Assembly (NCBI GenBank): GCA_003221515.1
Contig: QHSI01000127.1
Coordinates: 1 to 64,000, forward strand
DNA length: 64,000 nucleotides
From: Candidatus Rokuibacteriota bacterium
GTDB taxonomy: Bacteria; Methylomirabilota; Methylomirabilia; Rokubacteriales; CSP1-6
Direction: 5' to 3'
Position numbers and translations under genes: made by a program. Shown here piece after piece: positions 7,713 to 19,436 of this stretch. How positions within the stretch are numbered: the first letter of the stretch is position 1; each line of letters opens with the position of its first letter. The notes under the pieces were generated by a model. It was not told the DNA's origin. It saw nothing but the letters and a program-made list of their open reading frames with translations, and did no database searches.

Positions 7713-8714
7713 TCAGTAACCCTTCGCGCGGTCGACCAGATTCAGGAGCGGCGCGCCGGCCAGATAGCGTCGGAGATTCTCCGCGAACAGCGTGCAGCAG
7801 TCGTCGTCGTAGCTCGCGACGAATCCCGAGACGTGGGGCGACAGGATCACGTTGTCGGCTGCATAGAGCGGATGCCCGGGCGCCGGCGGCTCCTGGGCGA
7901 AGACGTCGACCGCGGCGCCGGCGATGCGCTTCTCGACCAGCGCCGCCGCGAGCGCCCGCTCGTCGACGCTGGCGCCGCGCCCGACGTTGATGAAGTACGC
8001 CGTCTTCTTCATCGCGCCGAGCTCGCGGGCGCCGATCATCTGCTGCGTCTCCCGCGTGAGCGGCGCGCACATCACGACGACGTCCGACTTCGTCAGCAGA
8101 TCTGGCAGCTGCGCGGGCGAGAACCACGCGTCGGGCAGCGCGCCCTCGGGATCTCCGGTGCCCGTCGGGCAATAGCCGGGATCGGCCCGGCGCGACGGAT
8201 CGCGCTTGCACGCCAGGACGCGCATCGTGAAGGCGGTCTTGGCGATGCGGGCCAGCTCGCGCCCGATGCTGCCGTAGCCGATCACGCCGAGCGTCGCGCC
8301 CCGCACCGCGGTCGGGACGAACAACGGCCACCGCTGCTCGTCGGGCGGCCAGGTCCCGCGGCCGTGCCACTCGACCATCCGCGGCACCCGATGCGCCAGC
8401 GCCAGGAGGGCCGTGATCGCGTACTCGGCGACCGTCGCCGCGTGCACGCCGCTCGCGGTGGTGAGCGCGATCGCGCGGTTTGCGTAGATCGGATGCTCGT
8501 AGAGGCCGTTCACGCCGGCCATGTGCACCTGCACCCACTTGAGGCCGGGCGCCCGCCCGGGATCGTGGGGCAGCGCGCCCGCGTAGAGGATCTCCGCGCG
8601 CGAGTAGTCGGCGGTGTCCGCCTCGGCGCGCGTCACGGTGAGGTCGGGTGAGATTCGCCGCAGCCGATCCAGCCGGGCCTCGTCGAAGGCCGTCGTCACG
8701 AGCACGTTCACCAT
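7713..8714 (-). CDS. D-2-hydroxyacid dehydrogenase family protein
   Basis: 333 residues. The NAD-binding motif is GVIGYGSIG near residues 143-151. The substrate-domain block (LKWVQVHMAGVNGL) and the catalytic Arg region (NVGRGASVDE), the acidic partner region (DVFAQEPP) and the catalytic His region (SPHVSGF) are all in family order. It should interconvert a 2-hydroxy acid and a 2-oxo acid with NAD(P)H; the substrate is not readable. ATG at 8714 gives MVNVLVTTAFDE, a normal start. It lies just downstream of the UPF0182 gene, probably in the same transcript. Confidence 0.9.
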   Translation of the reverse strand: MVNVLVTTAFDEARLDRLRRISPDLTVTRAEADTADYSRAEILYAGALPHDPGRAPGLKWVQVHMAGVNGLYEHPIYANRAIALTTASGVHAATVAEYAITALLALAHRVPRMVEWHGRGTWPPDEQRWPLFVPTAVRGATLGVIGYGSIGRELARIAKTAFTMRVLACKRDPSRRADPGYCPTGTGDPEGALPDAWFSPAQLPDLLTKSDVVVMCAPLTRETQQMIGARELGAMKKTAYFINVGRGASVDERALAAALVEKRIAGAAVDVFAQEPPAPGHPLYAADNVILSPHVSGFVASYDDDCCTLFAENLRRYLAGAPLLNLVDRAKGY

Positions 8715-11323
8715 GGCGGGAACCTTACTTCGACTGCGTGAGGGCGCGCAGGGCCTCCTCGAGCCGCTTCTGCTCGGCGCCGTAGCCCGTCCAGTCGCCC
8801 CGTCGCAGCGCGTCCTGAGCGCGCGTCCAGATCTCCCAGGCGTGCTGCGCGAGCTGCTGCCATCGCGATCTGGTTGCCGTACGCGACGATGACGCGCCGG
8901 AGCTCCGGCAGCGCCCCCTGCTCGGAGGCCGCGAGATAGAGCGGCTGGACGTAGATGAGCGACTGGTCGATCGGAATCGCCAGCAGGGAGCCACGGATGA
9001 CGCTCGAGCCGCGCTGGTTCCACAGCGAGAGCTGCTGGGAGATGATCGGGTCCTGGTCGATCCGCGCGTCGATCTGGCGCGGCCCGTACACGAGCTTCTG
9101 CTTGGGGAAGTTGTAGACGATCAGCCGGCCGTAGTTCGGCGGGTCGGAGCGGCCCGCCATCCACGCGATCATGTTGTCCCGGCGGGCCGGATTGAACAGC
9201 GTGAGCAACATGAACTCTTCCTTCTGCTCGCCGGGCAGCCGCATGATCGTGAAGTAGGGCTCCATGTCGCGGTCGCGACCCTCGATCGTCCGGCGCGGCA
9301 CCGCCCACAGGTCCTCTTTGTTGTAGAACACCTGCGGATCGAGCATGTGGTACGTGGCATACTTGCGCGCCTGGATGGCGAAGAGATCCTCCGGGTAGCG
9401 GATGTGACGCCGGAGGCCTTCCGGCATCTGCTCGATCGGCTTGAGCAGCGTCGGGAAGGCGCTGGCGTAGGCGCGGACGATCGGGTCGGTCGGGTCGGCG
9501 AGGTAGAAGCTCACGCTGCCGTCATACGCGTCGATGGCGACCTTCACCGAGTTCCGGATGTAGTTGCCCATGCCGGCCACCGGGTCGGAATACGGATACC
9601 GATCCGTCGTCGTGTAGCCGTCCAGCAGCCAGATCATTCGCCCGTCGTCGCCGATGACCAGGTACGGGTCGCGGTCGTAGCGAAAGAACGGCGCGATCTG
9701 CCGGACGCGGCGGGCGACCGCGCGATGCATCATGATCCGGCTCTCGTCGGTGAGATCGTTGGACAGAAGGAGCTTGATCTCGCCGAACCGCACCGCGAAT
9801 GCGACCTTCCGGACGAACGAGGAGATCGGGATGCCGCCGCTGCCGTTGTAGGTCGTGTAGACGTTCTGATCGCCGGACGGATAGTCCAGTTCCTGCGACC
9901 GCGTCTTGACCAGGACGTATTCGTTGGACTGCTCGCCGTAGTAGATCTGTGGGCGCGTGATCTTCGGGAAGCCGCTGGCCGACTGGGGCGGGATGTCCTT
10001 CACCAGGAGCTCCGGCAGGCCCTCGGCCGTGACCCGGTTCACCGGGCCCACCACGGCGCCGTACCCGTGGGTGTAGGTCAGGTGTTCGTTGATGAAGCCC
10101 GGGCTCTGCAGGTGCTGGTACGACAGCTCGCGCGGCGAGAGCATGAGCTGGCGGTATTCGCCGTTGACGACGTAGCGGTCGTTGTCGACGTCGACGAACT
10201 TGTAGTAGGTCCGGATCTCCTGGAGCTGGCCGAAGGTACGGAGCAGCGGCCGGTAGTCCCACAGCCGGATGTTCTTGATGGTGGCGCCGTTGCGCTCGAG
10301 CGCGCGGGCGTCCAGCGCCTCGTCGGCCGGGAACTCGCGCTCCACGATCCGGTCGAGGCCGTAGGCCTCGCGGGTCATCCGGATGTTGTGGCCGATGAAC
10401 GGCCGCTCGGCCGCGAGCTCGTTGGGGGTCACCCGAAAACGCTGAAGGAGCGCCGGGTAGATCCCGAGCCCCAGCACCCACACCAGGGTCAGCGCGATCA
10501 GGCCGCCGGCCACCAGGCGCAGGCCGGACCGCGCGATCTGCGCGAGACACGCGACCCCGCACAGCGCCGCGAACACCGCGAGGGCGCCGAGCACGGGCAG
10601 CGACGCGTAGATGTCCGAGTACGCGGCGCCGAACACGATCCCGCGCGGCGAGAAGACCAGATCGAACCGGTCCAGCCAGAAGCCGATCGCCTTGAGTCCG
10701 AGCGCGAGGGCACCGAGCACCAACAGGTGGGTGCGGGCGCCGGCGGCCAGCCGCGGTCCGCGAGTCGTCAGCACCAGGCTGCGCTGGAGCACGTAGACGG
10801 CGAGGGTCAGGACGATGGTGGCGAAGACGAGCGTGCTGGCCCAGCCGTGGATCAGCCGCCAGAACGGCAGGACGAACACGAAGAACGCGAGGTCCTGGCC
10901 GAAGAGCGGATCGGCCGATCCGAACGGCGTCGCGTTGAAATAGCCGAGCACGATCTCCCAGTGGACGGTGGCGCCCATCCCGGCCGCCAGCGAGATCAGC
11001 GCCAGCACGATCGGCATGAAGCGGCGGATCAGCGGCTCGATGACCACGCGGCCGGGCAGCCCGAGCTGGTCCTCGAGCTCCCAGATGACGTCCGGCGGCG
11101 CCGTGCGGGCCGCGAACGTCAGGTTGGCGTAGAGGAAGATGAGCACGCCGATCGCCATCGCCGCGAACAGCGCGCCGCGAAGCGAGAGGGTCTTCACGAA
11201 GACGTCCACGTACCCGACTTCGCCGAACCAGAGCCAGTCGGTGTACAGCGGCACGATCTGAGCGAGGAGGCTCAGGGCCAGCAGGGCCAGAAGGAGGATC
11301 AGGATCGGCTGGGGCCGGTTCAT
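8708..11323 (-). CDS. UPF0182-family multi-pass membrane protein, 3' end frameshifted
   Basis: The frame encodes 871 residues. The N-terminal third has about seven membrane helices, followed by the large conserved extracytoplasmic region of UPF0182 (COG1615), with motifs such as DVDNDRYVVNGEYRQ and YTHGYGAVVGPVNRV. Homology runs to VIVAYGNQIAMA (about 8870), where the frame turns into low-quality sequence ending at 8708. The expected family C-terminus (WTRAQDALRRGDWTGYG) is found in another frame and ends in TAA at 8725-8727. Between the two, the linker normally present after 'IAM' is missing. So a deletion whose length is not a multiple of three occurred near 8860-8872, either real or a sequencing/assembly error. 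The family's function is unknown. Confidence 0.88.
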   Translation of the reverse strand: MNRPQPILILLLALLALSLLAQIVPLYTDWLWFGEVGYVDVFVKTLSLRGALFAAMAIGVLIFLYANLTFAARTAPPDVIWELEDQLGLPGRVVIEPLIRRFMPIVLALISLAAGMGATVHWEIVLGYFNATPFGSADPLFGQDLAFFVFVLPFWRLIHGWASTLVFATIVLTLAVYVLQRSLVLTTRGPRLAAGARTHLLVLGALALGLKAIGFWLDRFDLVFSPRGIVFGAAYSDIYASLPVLGALAVFAALCGVACLAQIARSGLRLVAGGLIALTLVWVLGLGIYPALLQRFRVTPNELAAERPFIGHNIRMTREAYGLDRIVEREFPADEALDARALERNGATIKNIRLWDYRPLLRTFGQLQEIRTYYKFVDVDNDRYVVNGEYRQLMLSPRELSYQHLQSPGFINEHLTYTHGYGAVVGPVNRVTAEGLPELLVKDIPPQSASGFPKITRPQIYYGEQSNEYVLVKTRSQELDYPSGDQNVYTTYNGSGGIPISSFVRKVAFAVRFGEIKLLLSNDLTDESRIMMHRAVARRVRQIAPFFRYDRDPYLVIGDDGRMIWLLDGYTTTDRYPYSDPVAGMGNYIRNSVKVAIDAYDGSVSFYLADPTDPIVRAYASAFPTLLKPIEQMPEGLRRHIRYPEDLFAIQARKYATYHMLDPQVFYNKEDLWAVPRRTIEGRDRDMEPYFTIMRLPGEQKEEFMLLTLFNPARRDNMIAWMAGRSDPPNYGRLIVYNFPKQKLVYGPRQIDARIDQDPIISQQLSLWNQRGSSVIRGSLLAIPIDQSLIYVQPLYLAASEQGALPELRRVIVAYGNQIAMAAARAARLGDLDARSGRAATGRLDGLRRRAEAARGGPARPHAVEVRFPPW

Positions 11324-11345
11324 CGGCAGCCGCGGAGGGGTGTGA

Positions 11346-13836
<2,491 letters not shown>

Positions 13837-13906
13837 CGGCATCCTCCAGCGCATCGCGTCGGCGATGCAAACGCTGCAACTCTAACATGGAAATTGCGGG
13901 GTGGCG

Positions 13907-14953
13907 CTAAGCGGTGCGCAGGCGGCGCTTCAACTCGTCGAGCAGCTCCACCGGCCACGGGTCGATCCCGCTCCCGACCGCGAGGTAGTAGCTCGTCCAC
14001 GCCCCGAGGTAGGCCAGCCCGAGGAGCTTCGCGGGGCGGCCGGCGCCCCGCGCCCAGCACTCGCTCGCGTCGCCGCCGGCCTCCGCGATCAGCTCGCGGA
14101 GCACGGTGAAGCGCCGGGCGATCGGGGCCGGCTCGTCGCGATCCCGTAACAGGATCGCGTGCGTTTCCCTTGCCGCCGGCGCGCGCCACGCCTCGACTTC
14201 GTTGTGGTTCATTTCCGGGACGGCGCCGGCGAGCGCGAGCCGCTTGGCGTTCTCCTCGATGTCGGTCTTCCAGCGATACGCCACGCCGCCGGTGGCCGGT
14301 CCGCCGTAGATCGCCGGCATCCGAGCGCCCACGGCGAGCGCGAGCTGCTTGGCTTCGTTGCGGGCGGCTGGCCGCGCCGGCGCCAGCTCGTCGGCCAGCG
14401 CGGTCACGACGTCGATGGCCTCGGCGATCTCGGCGTCGCTCGCGACGGCGAGCCCGGCGTCGGCCAGGACTCGCTGCGAGGCGAGGAACAGATAGCCGAG
14501 CGCCATCCGCGGCATCAAGCCATCGGGCAACTTCACCCACGGCAGGCCGCGCGTGCGCGCGAGCTCGCCCAGTCGGCCCCCCGCGCTGAGCGCCACCACC
14601 GGCACGCGCCGCTCGACGGCCGTCTCGACGACCGAGAGCGCTTCCTCGGTGTCGCCCGAATACGACGACGCCACGACCAGCGCGTGCGGTCCGACCGTCG
14701 GCGGCAGCCCGTACCCGCGCTGGACCACCACGGGCACGTCGAGGCGTTCGGCACCGCACGCCGCGAGCAGGTCGGCGCCAGCGGCCGATCCTCCCATTCC
14801 GGCCAGCACCACCAGGCTGGGCCGGGAGACCGAGAGGCGCGGCGCGGCGACGAGGGTCAACGCGCACCGGCACTGGGCGGGGAACGCGCTCAGGACCTCG
14901 TGCGCGCGGTGCGGGTCGGCACGCTCGATCGACCGCGGATCGTCGATGTTCAT
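13907..14953 (-). CDS. Bifunctional phosphoglucose/phosphomannose isomerase-type SIS protein
   Basis: 348 residues with two SIS domains. The first contains GMGGSAAGADLLAA and SSYSGDTEEALS, the sugar-phosphate binding signature; the second contains NEAKQLALA and PEMNHNEVEAWRAP, which holds the family's catalytic Glu and His region (E-M-x-H-N-E). This matches the short archaeal-type PGI/PMI family that interconverts glucose-6-phosphate or mannose-6-phosphate with fructose-6-phosphate. The ATG overlaps the stop of the GH57 gene by ATGA, so the two are translationally coupled and probably work together on storage carbohydrate. Confidence 0.85.
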   Translation of the reverse strand: MNIDDPRSIERADPHRAHEVLSAFPAQCRCALTLVAAPRLSVSRPSLVVLAGMGGSAAGADLLAACGAERLDVPVVVQRGYGLPPTVGPHALVVASSYSGDTEEALSVVETAVERRVPVVALSAGGRLGELARTRGLPWVKLPDGLMPRMALGYLFLASQRVLADAGLAVASDAEIAEAIDVVTALADELAPARPAARNEAKQLALAVGARMPAIYGGPATGGVAYRWKTDIEENAKRLALAGAVPEMNHNEVEAWRAPAARETHAILLRDRDEPAPIARRFTVLRELIAEAGGDASECWARGAGRPAKLLGLAYLGAWTSYYLAVGSGIDPWPVELLDELKRRLRTA

Positions 14954-17043
14954 CGGCGGGCCAGCGTCACCGTCGTGACGAGCGCGCACTCGTCGCCCGC
15001 CGCGCCGTCGAGGCGCCAGACGAGCAGGAGCGCGATGCCCTGATAGATGCGCTCGAAGCCACCCTCGGAGAGCGACACCGTCTCGACGGGGCCCCACGCG
15101 AATTCGGCCGCCGGACTCCAGCGCAGCCGCGCCTCGACGCCCGCCCACTCGTCGACCAGCGCCACGTCCGACCGGACGGGCTCGCGTCCCGCGCTGCCGA
15201 GCGTGGGACGCGCGGCGAGATCGAGGTACCGGTCCGGCGCGTTCCCGGCGGTGAGGGCCAGGTTCCACTGCACCGCGAAGCGTCCGGCGAGCGCCTGTCG
15301 CTCCGCGGGCCGGATTCGATAGTGGACGTCGACGGTGGCGTCACCCAGCGTCACCCGCTTCTCGACCCCGAACGGCGCCGCCGCCGTGGGGTGGCGCGAG
15401 AGGACGACCACGACATCGTCGGCGGCCTTCTCCACCACGCAGTCGACACGCTCGGCGCCGACGACCGCGCGCGCCGACGCCCACGGCGCGACCGGATCGA
15501 TCGGTGTGTCACCGGCGTCGAAGAAGCCCTCGATCAGGGACCCGCGGCGGAGCCCGTCGTACGCGAGCAGCGCTTCGAGCCCGGACTCCTTGGCGGTCGC
15601 GGCCTCGTGGATCGTCCGCGCGGCGGCGCCCGCCTCCGCGGCGCGCGCGCGCACGCGATCGTGATATGCCTCGGGCCGGCGCGTGAGGACGTCGGCGAGA
15701 TCGAGCCCTGCGTCGAAATACCCGAGCTCCGTGAGCATGCCGCCCGCCTCCGGATCGAGCGTCACCGCCAGCGCGCTGGTGCGCACCGACACTTCGGCGT
15801 GGCCGTCGCCGTTGCTGTCTTCTCGCGTCCAGCCGACAGCGGGCGCCGCGCCCGCTTCGACCAGCGACCGCTCCGCTTGCAGCAACGCCGTCTTCACCGC
15901 CCGCCGCAGGTGCGGCAGGTAGCAGCCGCCGAACACGCCGTGCCAGTACGCGTCGTTGGCCTGCCCGCGCCAGAGCGCCTCGCGCGCCGCGGCCAGGTGC
16001 CGGTCGTCGGGGCACCGGGCGAGGGCTCCGTGGATCGCGCGCGAGAGGCGGAGCATCTTCCAGTACGTGTCGCCGACCTCCGGGTACTTCACGAGGAAGC
16101 TGCGCCAGAAGCCGCCGCGCAGTAGCCCGGCCAGCCGCTCGCCGTCGGTGAGCCGGCCGATCTCGTGCTTGGCCGCCTCCAGCGCGCGGCCGGCCTCGGC
16201 GGGCAGCGCCCACTCGCCCATCTCCCGGTACGACGCCGTCGGCAGATAGACGCGAGCGGTCGCCGGCCGCCGCTCGACGACGTCGGCGAGCGTCGTGAGC
16301 TCGAGCCAGCTGGTGGACAGGAGCCGGTCGAAGAAGCGGTCGAGCCACCCGCCCGCGTAGACGTGGGCGTGCGTGCCGGGCCAGACGCCGAACTTCTCAC
16401 CGTCGTCGACCATCGTGAGCGCCGTCACGTCGCCGCGGCGTCCGTTCAGGTACTCGAGCGTCTCGTTCACGTCGGCGAACGGGATCAGATAGCGGAGCCG
16501 CTGGCAGATCGGGAAGACGCGCAGCGTGAAACCCTGCTCGTCCGTGAGGTAGTAGCCGCCGAGCCCGTCGGCGTCGAGGCCGGCGAGCGCGAAGTGCCGG
16601 TCGTCGACCAGAACGTACTCGACGCCGGCCTCGCTGAGGGCCCGCGGCAGATGCGGCTCCCAGACGCGCTCGGCGAGCCACATGCCGCGGGGCCGCACCC
16701 CGAATTGCGCCTTGAGGAACGACGTGAGGCGCTCGATCTGCCCGATCTTGTCGTGATCGGGCAGGACGGCGAGGATCGGTTCGTAGAAGCCGCCGGTCAG
16801 CAGCTCGACTTGGCCGCGGGCGGCCAGGCTGCCGAGCAGATCGAAGGTCCGCGGCGACCGCTCGCGGAGCCACTCGAGCAGGCTGCCGGTGCAATGCACG
16901 GTCAGGCGGACTTCCGGCCGCGCGTCGAGCCGCTCGAGGAACGGACGGTACGCACGCTCCGTCGCCTCGACGAGGACGTGGTCGAAGTTGCCGACGGGCT
17001 GGTGATTGTGGATACCGAAACAGAACGCCAGCCGGTCGGTCAC
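14950..17043 (-). CDS. Glycoside hydrolase family 57 protein (4-alpha-glucanotransferase / alpha-amylase type)
   Basis: 697 residues. GH57 conserved regions in order: GIHNHQPVGNFD near the N-terminus, GGFYEP, MWLAERVWEP (Glu nucleophile), TMVDDGEKFGVWPG (Asp acid/base) and GQANDAYWHGVFGGCYLPHL. A beta-sandwich region follows, as in Thermococcus-type 4-alpha-glucanotransferases (DUF1925/DUF1926). It probably rearranges or trims alpha-1,4-glucans such as glycogen or maltodextrin in the cytoplasm; no signal peptide is visible. ATG at 17043 lies 13 bases after rapZ, so the gene sits at the end of the lptCAB-rpoN-rapZ run and overlaps the isomerase gene. Transferase versus hydrolase activity cannot be settled from sequence. 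Confidence 0.9.
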   Translation of the reverse strand: MTDRLAFCFGIHNHQPVGNFDHVLVEATERAYRPFLERLDARPEVRLTVHCTGSLLEWLRERSPRTFDLLGSLAARGQVELLTGGFYEPILAVLPDHDKIGQIERLTSFLKAQFGVRPRGMWLAERVWEPHLPRALSEAGVEYVLVDDRHFALAGLDADGLGGYYLTDEQGFTLRVFPICQRLRYLIPFADVNETLEYLNGRRGDVTALTMVDDGEKFGVWPGTHAHVYAGGWLDRFFDRLLSTSWLELTTLADVVERRPATARVYLPTASYREMGEWALPAEAGRALEAAKHEIGRLTDGERLAGLLRGGFWRSFLVKYPEVGDTYWKMLRLSRAIHGALARCPDDRHLAAAREALWRGQANDAYWHGVFGGCYLPHLRRAVKTALLQAERSLVEAGAAPAVGWTREDSNGDGHAEVSVRTSALAVTLDPEAGGMLTELGYFDAGLDLADVLTRRPEAYHDRVRARAAEAGAAARTIHEAATAKESGLEALLAYDGLRRGSLIEGFFDAGDTPIDPVAPWASARAVVGAERVDCVVEKAADDVVVVLSRHPTAAAPFGVEKRVTLGDATVDVHYRIRPAERQALAGRFAVQWNLALTAGNAPDRYLDLAARPTLGSAGREPVRSDVALVDEWAGVEARLRWSPAAEFAWGPVETVSLSEGGFERIYQGIALLLVWRLDGAAGDECALVTTVTLARR

Positions 17044-17056
17044 ACCCGAGCTCCGG

Positions 17057-17926
17057 CTACTCGCGCTCGAGATCGCGGTGCACGACGGTCGGCGCGTACC
17101 CGATGCCGGCCAGGAACCGCTTGAGCTCCTCCACGAGCGTCACGGACCGGTGTCGGCCGCCGGTGCAGCCGATCGCCACCGTGAGGTAGGCCTTCCCTTC
17201 CCGCTCGTAGCAGGGCAGGACGAACTTCAGGAACTCCTCCAGATGGCGGAGCATCTCCCGGCTCACGTCGTGGTCGAGGACGAAGGCTTTCACGCGCTCG
17301 TCGCGACCGTCGAGCGCGCGCAGCGTGCTCTCGAAGTGCGGGTTGGGCAGGAAGCGGACGTCGAACACGAGGTCGGCGTCGAACGGCACGCCGTGCTTGA
17401 AGCCGAACGACACCAGCGAGGTGGCGAGACCGGGCCGGGACCTGGGCGCGACGTACAGCTCGACCAGCCGGTCCTTGAGCTGGTGGACGGTCAGCGCGGA
17501 GGTGTCGAAGATCCGATCGGCGACCTCGCGCAGATCCGACAGCGCCTTGCGCTCGGCGCGGATGCCGTCCAGGACGCTCCCCTCGCCGGCCAGCGGATGG
17601 CGCCGGCGCGTCTCGTGATAGCGGCGCACCAGCGACTCTTCGCTCGCCTCCAGGAACAGCACCTCCACCGCATGGCCGCGCAGCCGGAGCTCGCGGATCG
17701 TGTCGAGCAGGCGCGAGAGGTAGGCGCCCTCGCGCACGTCGACGCCGAGGGCCACGCGCTGGATGGGCTGCTCGGAGCGCATGATCAGGTCGGCGAAGGT
17801 CGGGATGAGCGTCGTGGGCAGGTTGTCGACGCAGAAGAAGCCCATGTCCTCGAAGCACTTGATGGCGAAGCTCTTGCCGGCCCCGCTGAGGCCGGTGATG
17901 ACGACGAACGACAGCGGAGCCGCCAC
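17057..17926 (-). CDS. rapZ: RNase adapter protein RapZ (P-loop nucleotide-binding)
   Basis: 289 residues, the normal length. Walker A GLSGAGKS is at about residues 12-19, followed by AIKCFEDMGFFCVDNLP, a signature of the YvcJ/RapZ family. The C-terminal domain carries CYEREGKAYLTVAIGCTGG RHRSV, again characteristic. In enterobacteria RapZ binds small RNAs and controls glucosamine-6-phosphate synthase; in Gram-positives YvcJ binds nucleotides. Its position directly after rpoN, with a 23-base gap, is the conserved rpoN neighbourhood, although the hpf and ptsN genes usually between them are absent here. Confidence 0.95.
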   Translation of the reverse strand: MAAPLSFVVITGLSGAGKSFAIKCFEDMGFFCVDNLPTTLIPTFADLIMRSEQPIQRVALGVDVREGAYLSRLLDTIRELRLRGHAVEVLFLEASEESLVRRYHETRRRHPLAGEGSVLDGIRAERKALSDLREVADRIFDTSALTVHQLKDRLVELYVAPRSRPGLATSLVSFGFKHGVPFDADLVFDVRFLPNPHFESTLRALDGRDERVKAFVLDHDVSREMLRHLEEFLKFVLPCYEREGKAYLTVAIGCTGGRHRSVTLVEELKRFLAGIGYAPTVVHRDLERE

Positions 17927-17949
17927 CCGCTACGCTCCCGTCGCGCGGC

Positions 17950-19416
17950 TCACCGCTTGCGCGGCGCCAGGCGGCGCTGATGCGAGGGCAGGATGCCGAG
18001 CTCCTCTCGGTACTTGGCCACCGTCCGCCGCGCGATCGTCAGACCGCGCTTCTGCAGCGCTTGCGCGACTTCCTGGTCGGACTGCGGCTTGGCCGGGTCC
18101 TCGGCCGCCAGGATGTCCTGGATCATCTTCTTGACCGAGACCGACGACACCATCTCGCCGTCGCCCGACGCGATGCCGCTGTGGAAGAAGAACTTGAGCT
18201 CGAACAGCCCCTGCGGGGTCTCGACGTACTTGTTGGTGGTGACCCGGCTGATCGTCGACTCGTGCATCCCGATGTCCTCGCCGACGTCGCGCAGGGACAG
18301 CGGCCGCAGGTGGGCGAGCCCGCGGTCGAGGAACTCGCGCTGGAATTTGACGATCGACTGCGTCACCTTGCGCAGGGTGCGCTGCCGCTGGTCCACGCTC
18401 TTGATCAGCCACAACGCCGATCGCAGCTTCTGCTCGACGTACTGGCGGGCGTCGTTGCCCGAGCTCCGCAGCAACGAGCGATAGAGCGAGTTGACCCGCA
18501 GCCGCGGGATACCGTCCTCGTTGAGGACGATCGTGTACTCGTCGCCGAGCTTGTACACGAAGACGTCCGGGACGATGTAGCGCGAATCGTTGCCGCCGAA
18601 GCGCCGGCCGGGCTTCGGCTCGAGCGCCATGATCTCCTCGACCGACTCCATGATGCGATCGAGGGCGAGCTTCATGGCCCGCGCGATGTCGGAGTACCGG
18701 CGACGACTCAGGTCGTCGAAGTGCGTCTCGACGATCTCGACCGACACCGGGTCGGGCAGCGGGTCGCGCCTGAGCTGGAGCAGGAGGCACTCCTGGACGT
18801 TGCGGGCCGCCACGCCCGCGGGGTCGAAGCCCTGCACCACCTGCAGGACGGCGGCCACCTCCTCGGCGGTGGCGCCGCTGCGCTGGGCGATCTCCTCGAT
18901 CTCGGCACGGAGATACCCGTCCTCGTCGAGGTTGCCGATGACCTGCGTGCCGATCCGCCGCACCGCGGCGTCCTCGGACGCGAACCGCAGCTGCTCCTCG
19001 AGGTGGTCGGCGAGCGAGGCCTGGTTGCGAACGATGTTCTCGAACGGAAGATCGTCGCGGTCCTCCTGCGAGACCAGCGAGCGCTCCTCGTGGTCGTCGT
19101 CGCCGGCGGCGGACATGATCGCGTTGAAGTCGAACGGCAGCTCGTCCGTCTGGCGCTCGGAGGTCGGGGGCGGGTCCGTGCTGAGCTGCTCGACCGTCGG
19201 CGCCGGCGGCGTGTCCGCGCTGACGGGCGCGTCGGCCGGGGTCTCAGGCGTGTCCGGGGTGACTTCCTCCAGCAGCGGGTTCTCGAGCAGCTCCTTGTTG
19301 ACGACCTCCTGGAGCTCGAGCGTGGAGAGCTGCAACAGCTGGATCGCCTGTTGCAGCAGCGGGGTCATGACGACCCGCTGGCTCTGCCGTAGGGAGAGGC
19401 GCGCCTCCATGGCCAT
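17950..19416 (-). CDS. rpoN: RNA polymerase sigma-54 factor
   Basis: 488 residues. Region I is glutamine/leucine rich (MTPLLQQAIQLLQLSTLEL), then an acidic, proline-rich region II, the core-binding domain, and the C-terminal helix-turn-helix with the RpoN box ARRTVAKYREELGI. It directs RNA polymerase to -24/-12 promoters and needs AAA+ activators, none of which is encoded in the window. Two starts are possible (MAMEARL or MEARL, six bases apart); the upstream ATG at 19416 is used. It is encoded 20 bases after lptB, as in many proteobacteria. Confidence 0.96.
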   Translation of the reverse strand: MAMEARLSLRQSQRVVMTPLLQQAIQLLQLSTLELQEVVNKELLENPLLEEVTPDTPETPADAPVSADTPPAPTVEQLSTDPPPTSERQTDELPFDFNAIMSAAGDDDHEERSLVSQEDRDDLPFENIVRNQASLADHLEEQLRFASEDAAVRRIGTQVIGNLDEDGYLRAEIEEIAQRSGATAEEVAAVLQVVQGFDPAGVAARNVQECLLLQLRRDPLPDPVSVEIVETHFDDLSRRRYSDIARAMKLALDRIMESVEEIMALEPKPGRRFGGNDSRYIVPDVFVYKLGDEYTIVLNEDGIPRLRVNSLYRSLLRSSGNDARQYVEQKLRSALWLIKSVDQRQRTLRKVTQSIVKFQREFLDRGLAHLRPLSLRDVGEDIGMHESTISRVTTNKYVETPQGLFELKFFFHSGIASGDGEMVSSVSVKKMIQDILAAEDPAKPQSDQEVAQALQKRGLTIARRTVAKYREELGILPSHQRRLAPRKR

Positions 19417-19436
19417 GGTGGGTTCCCCGCCTCCGC

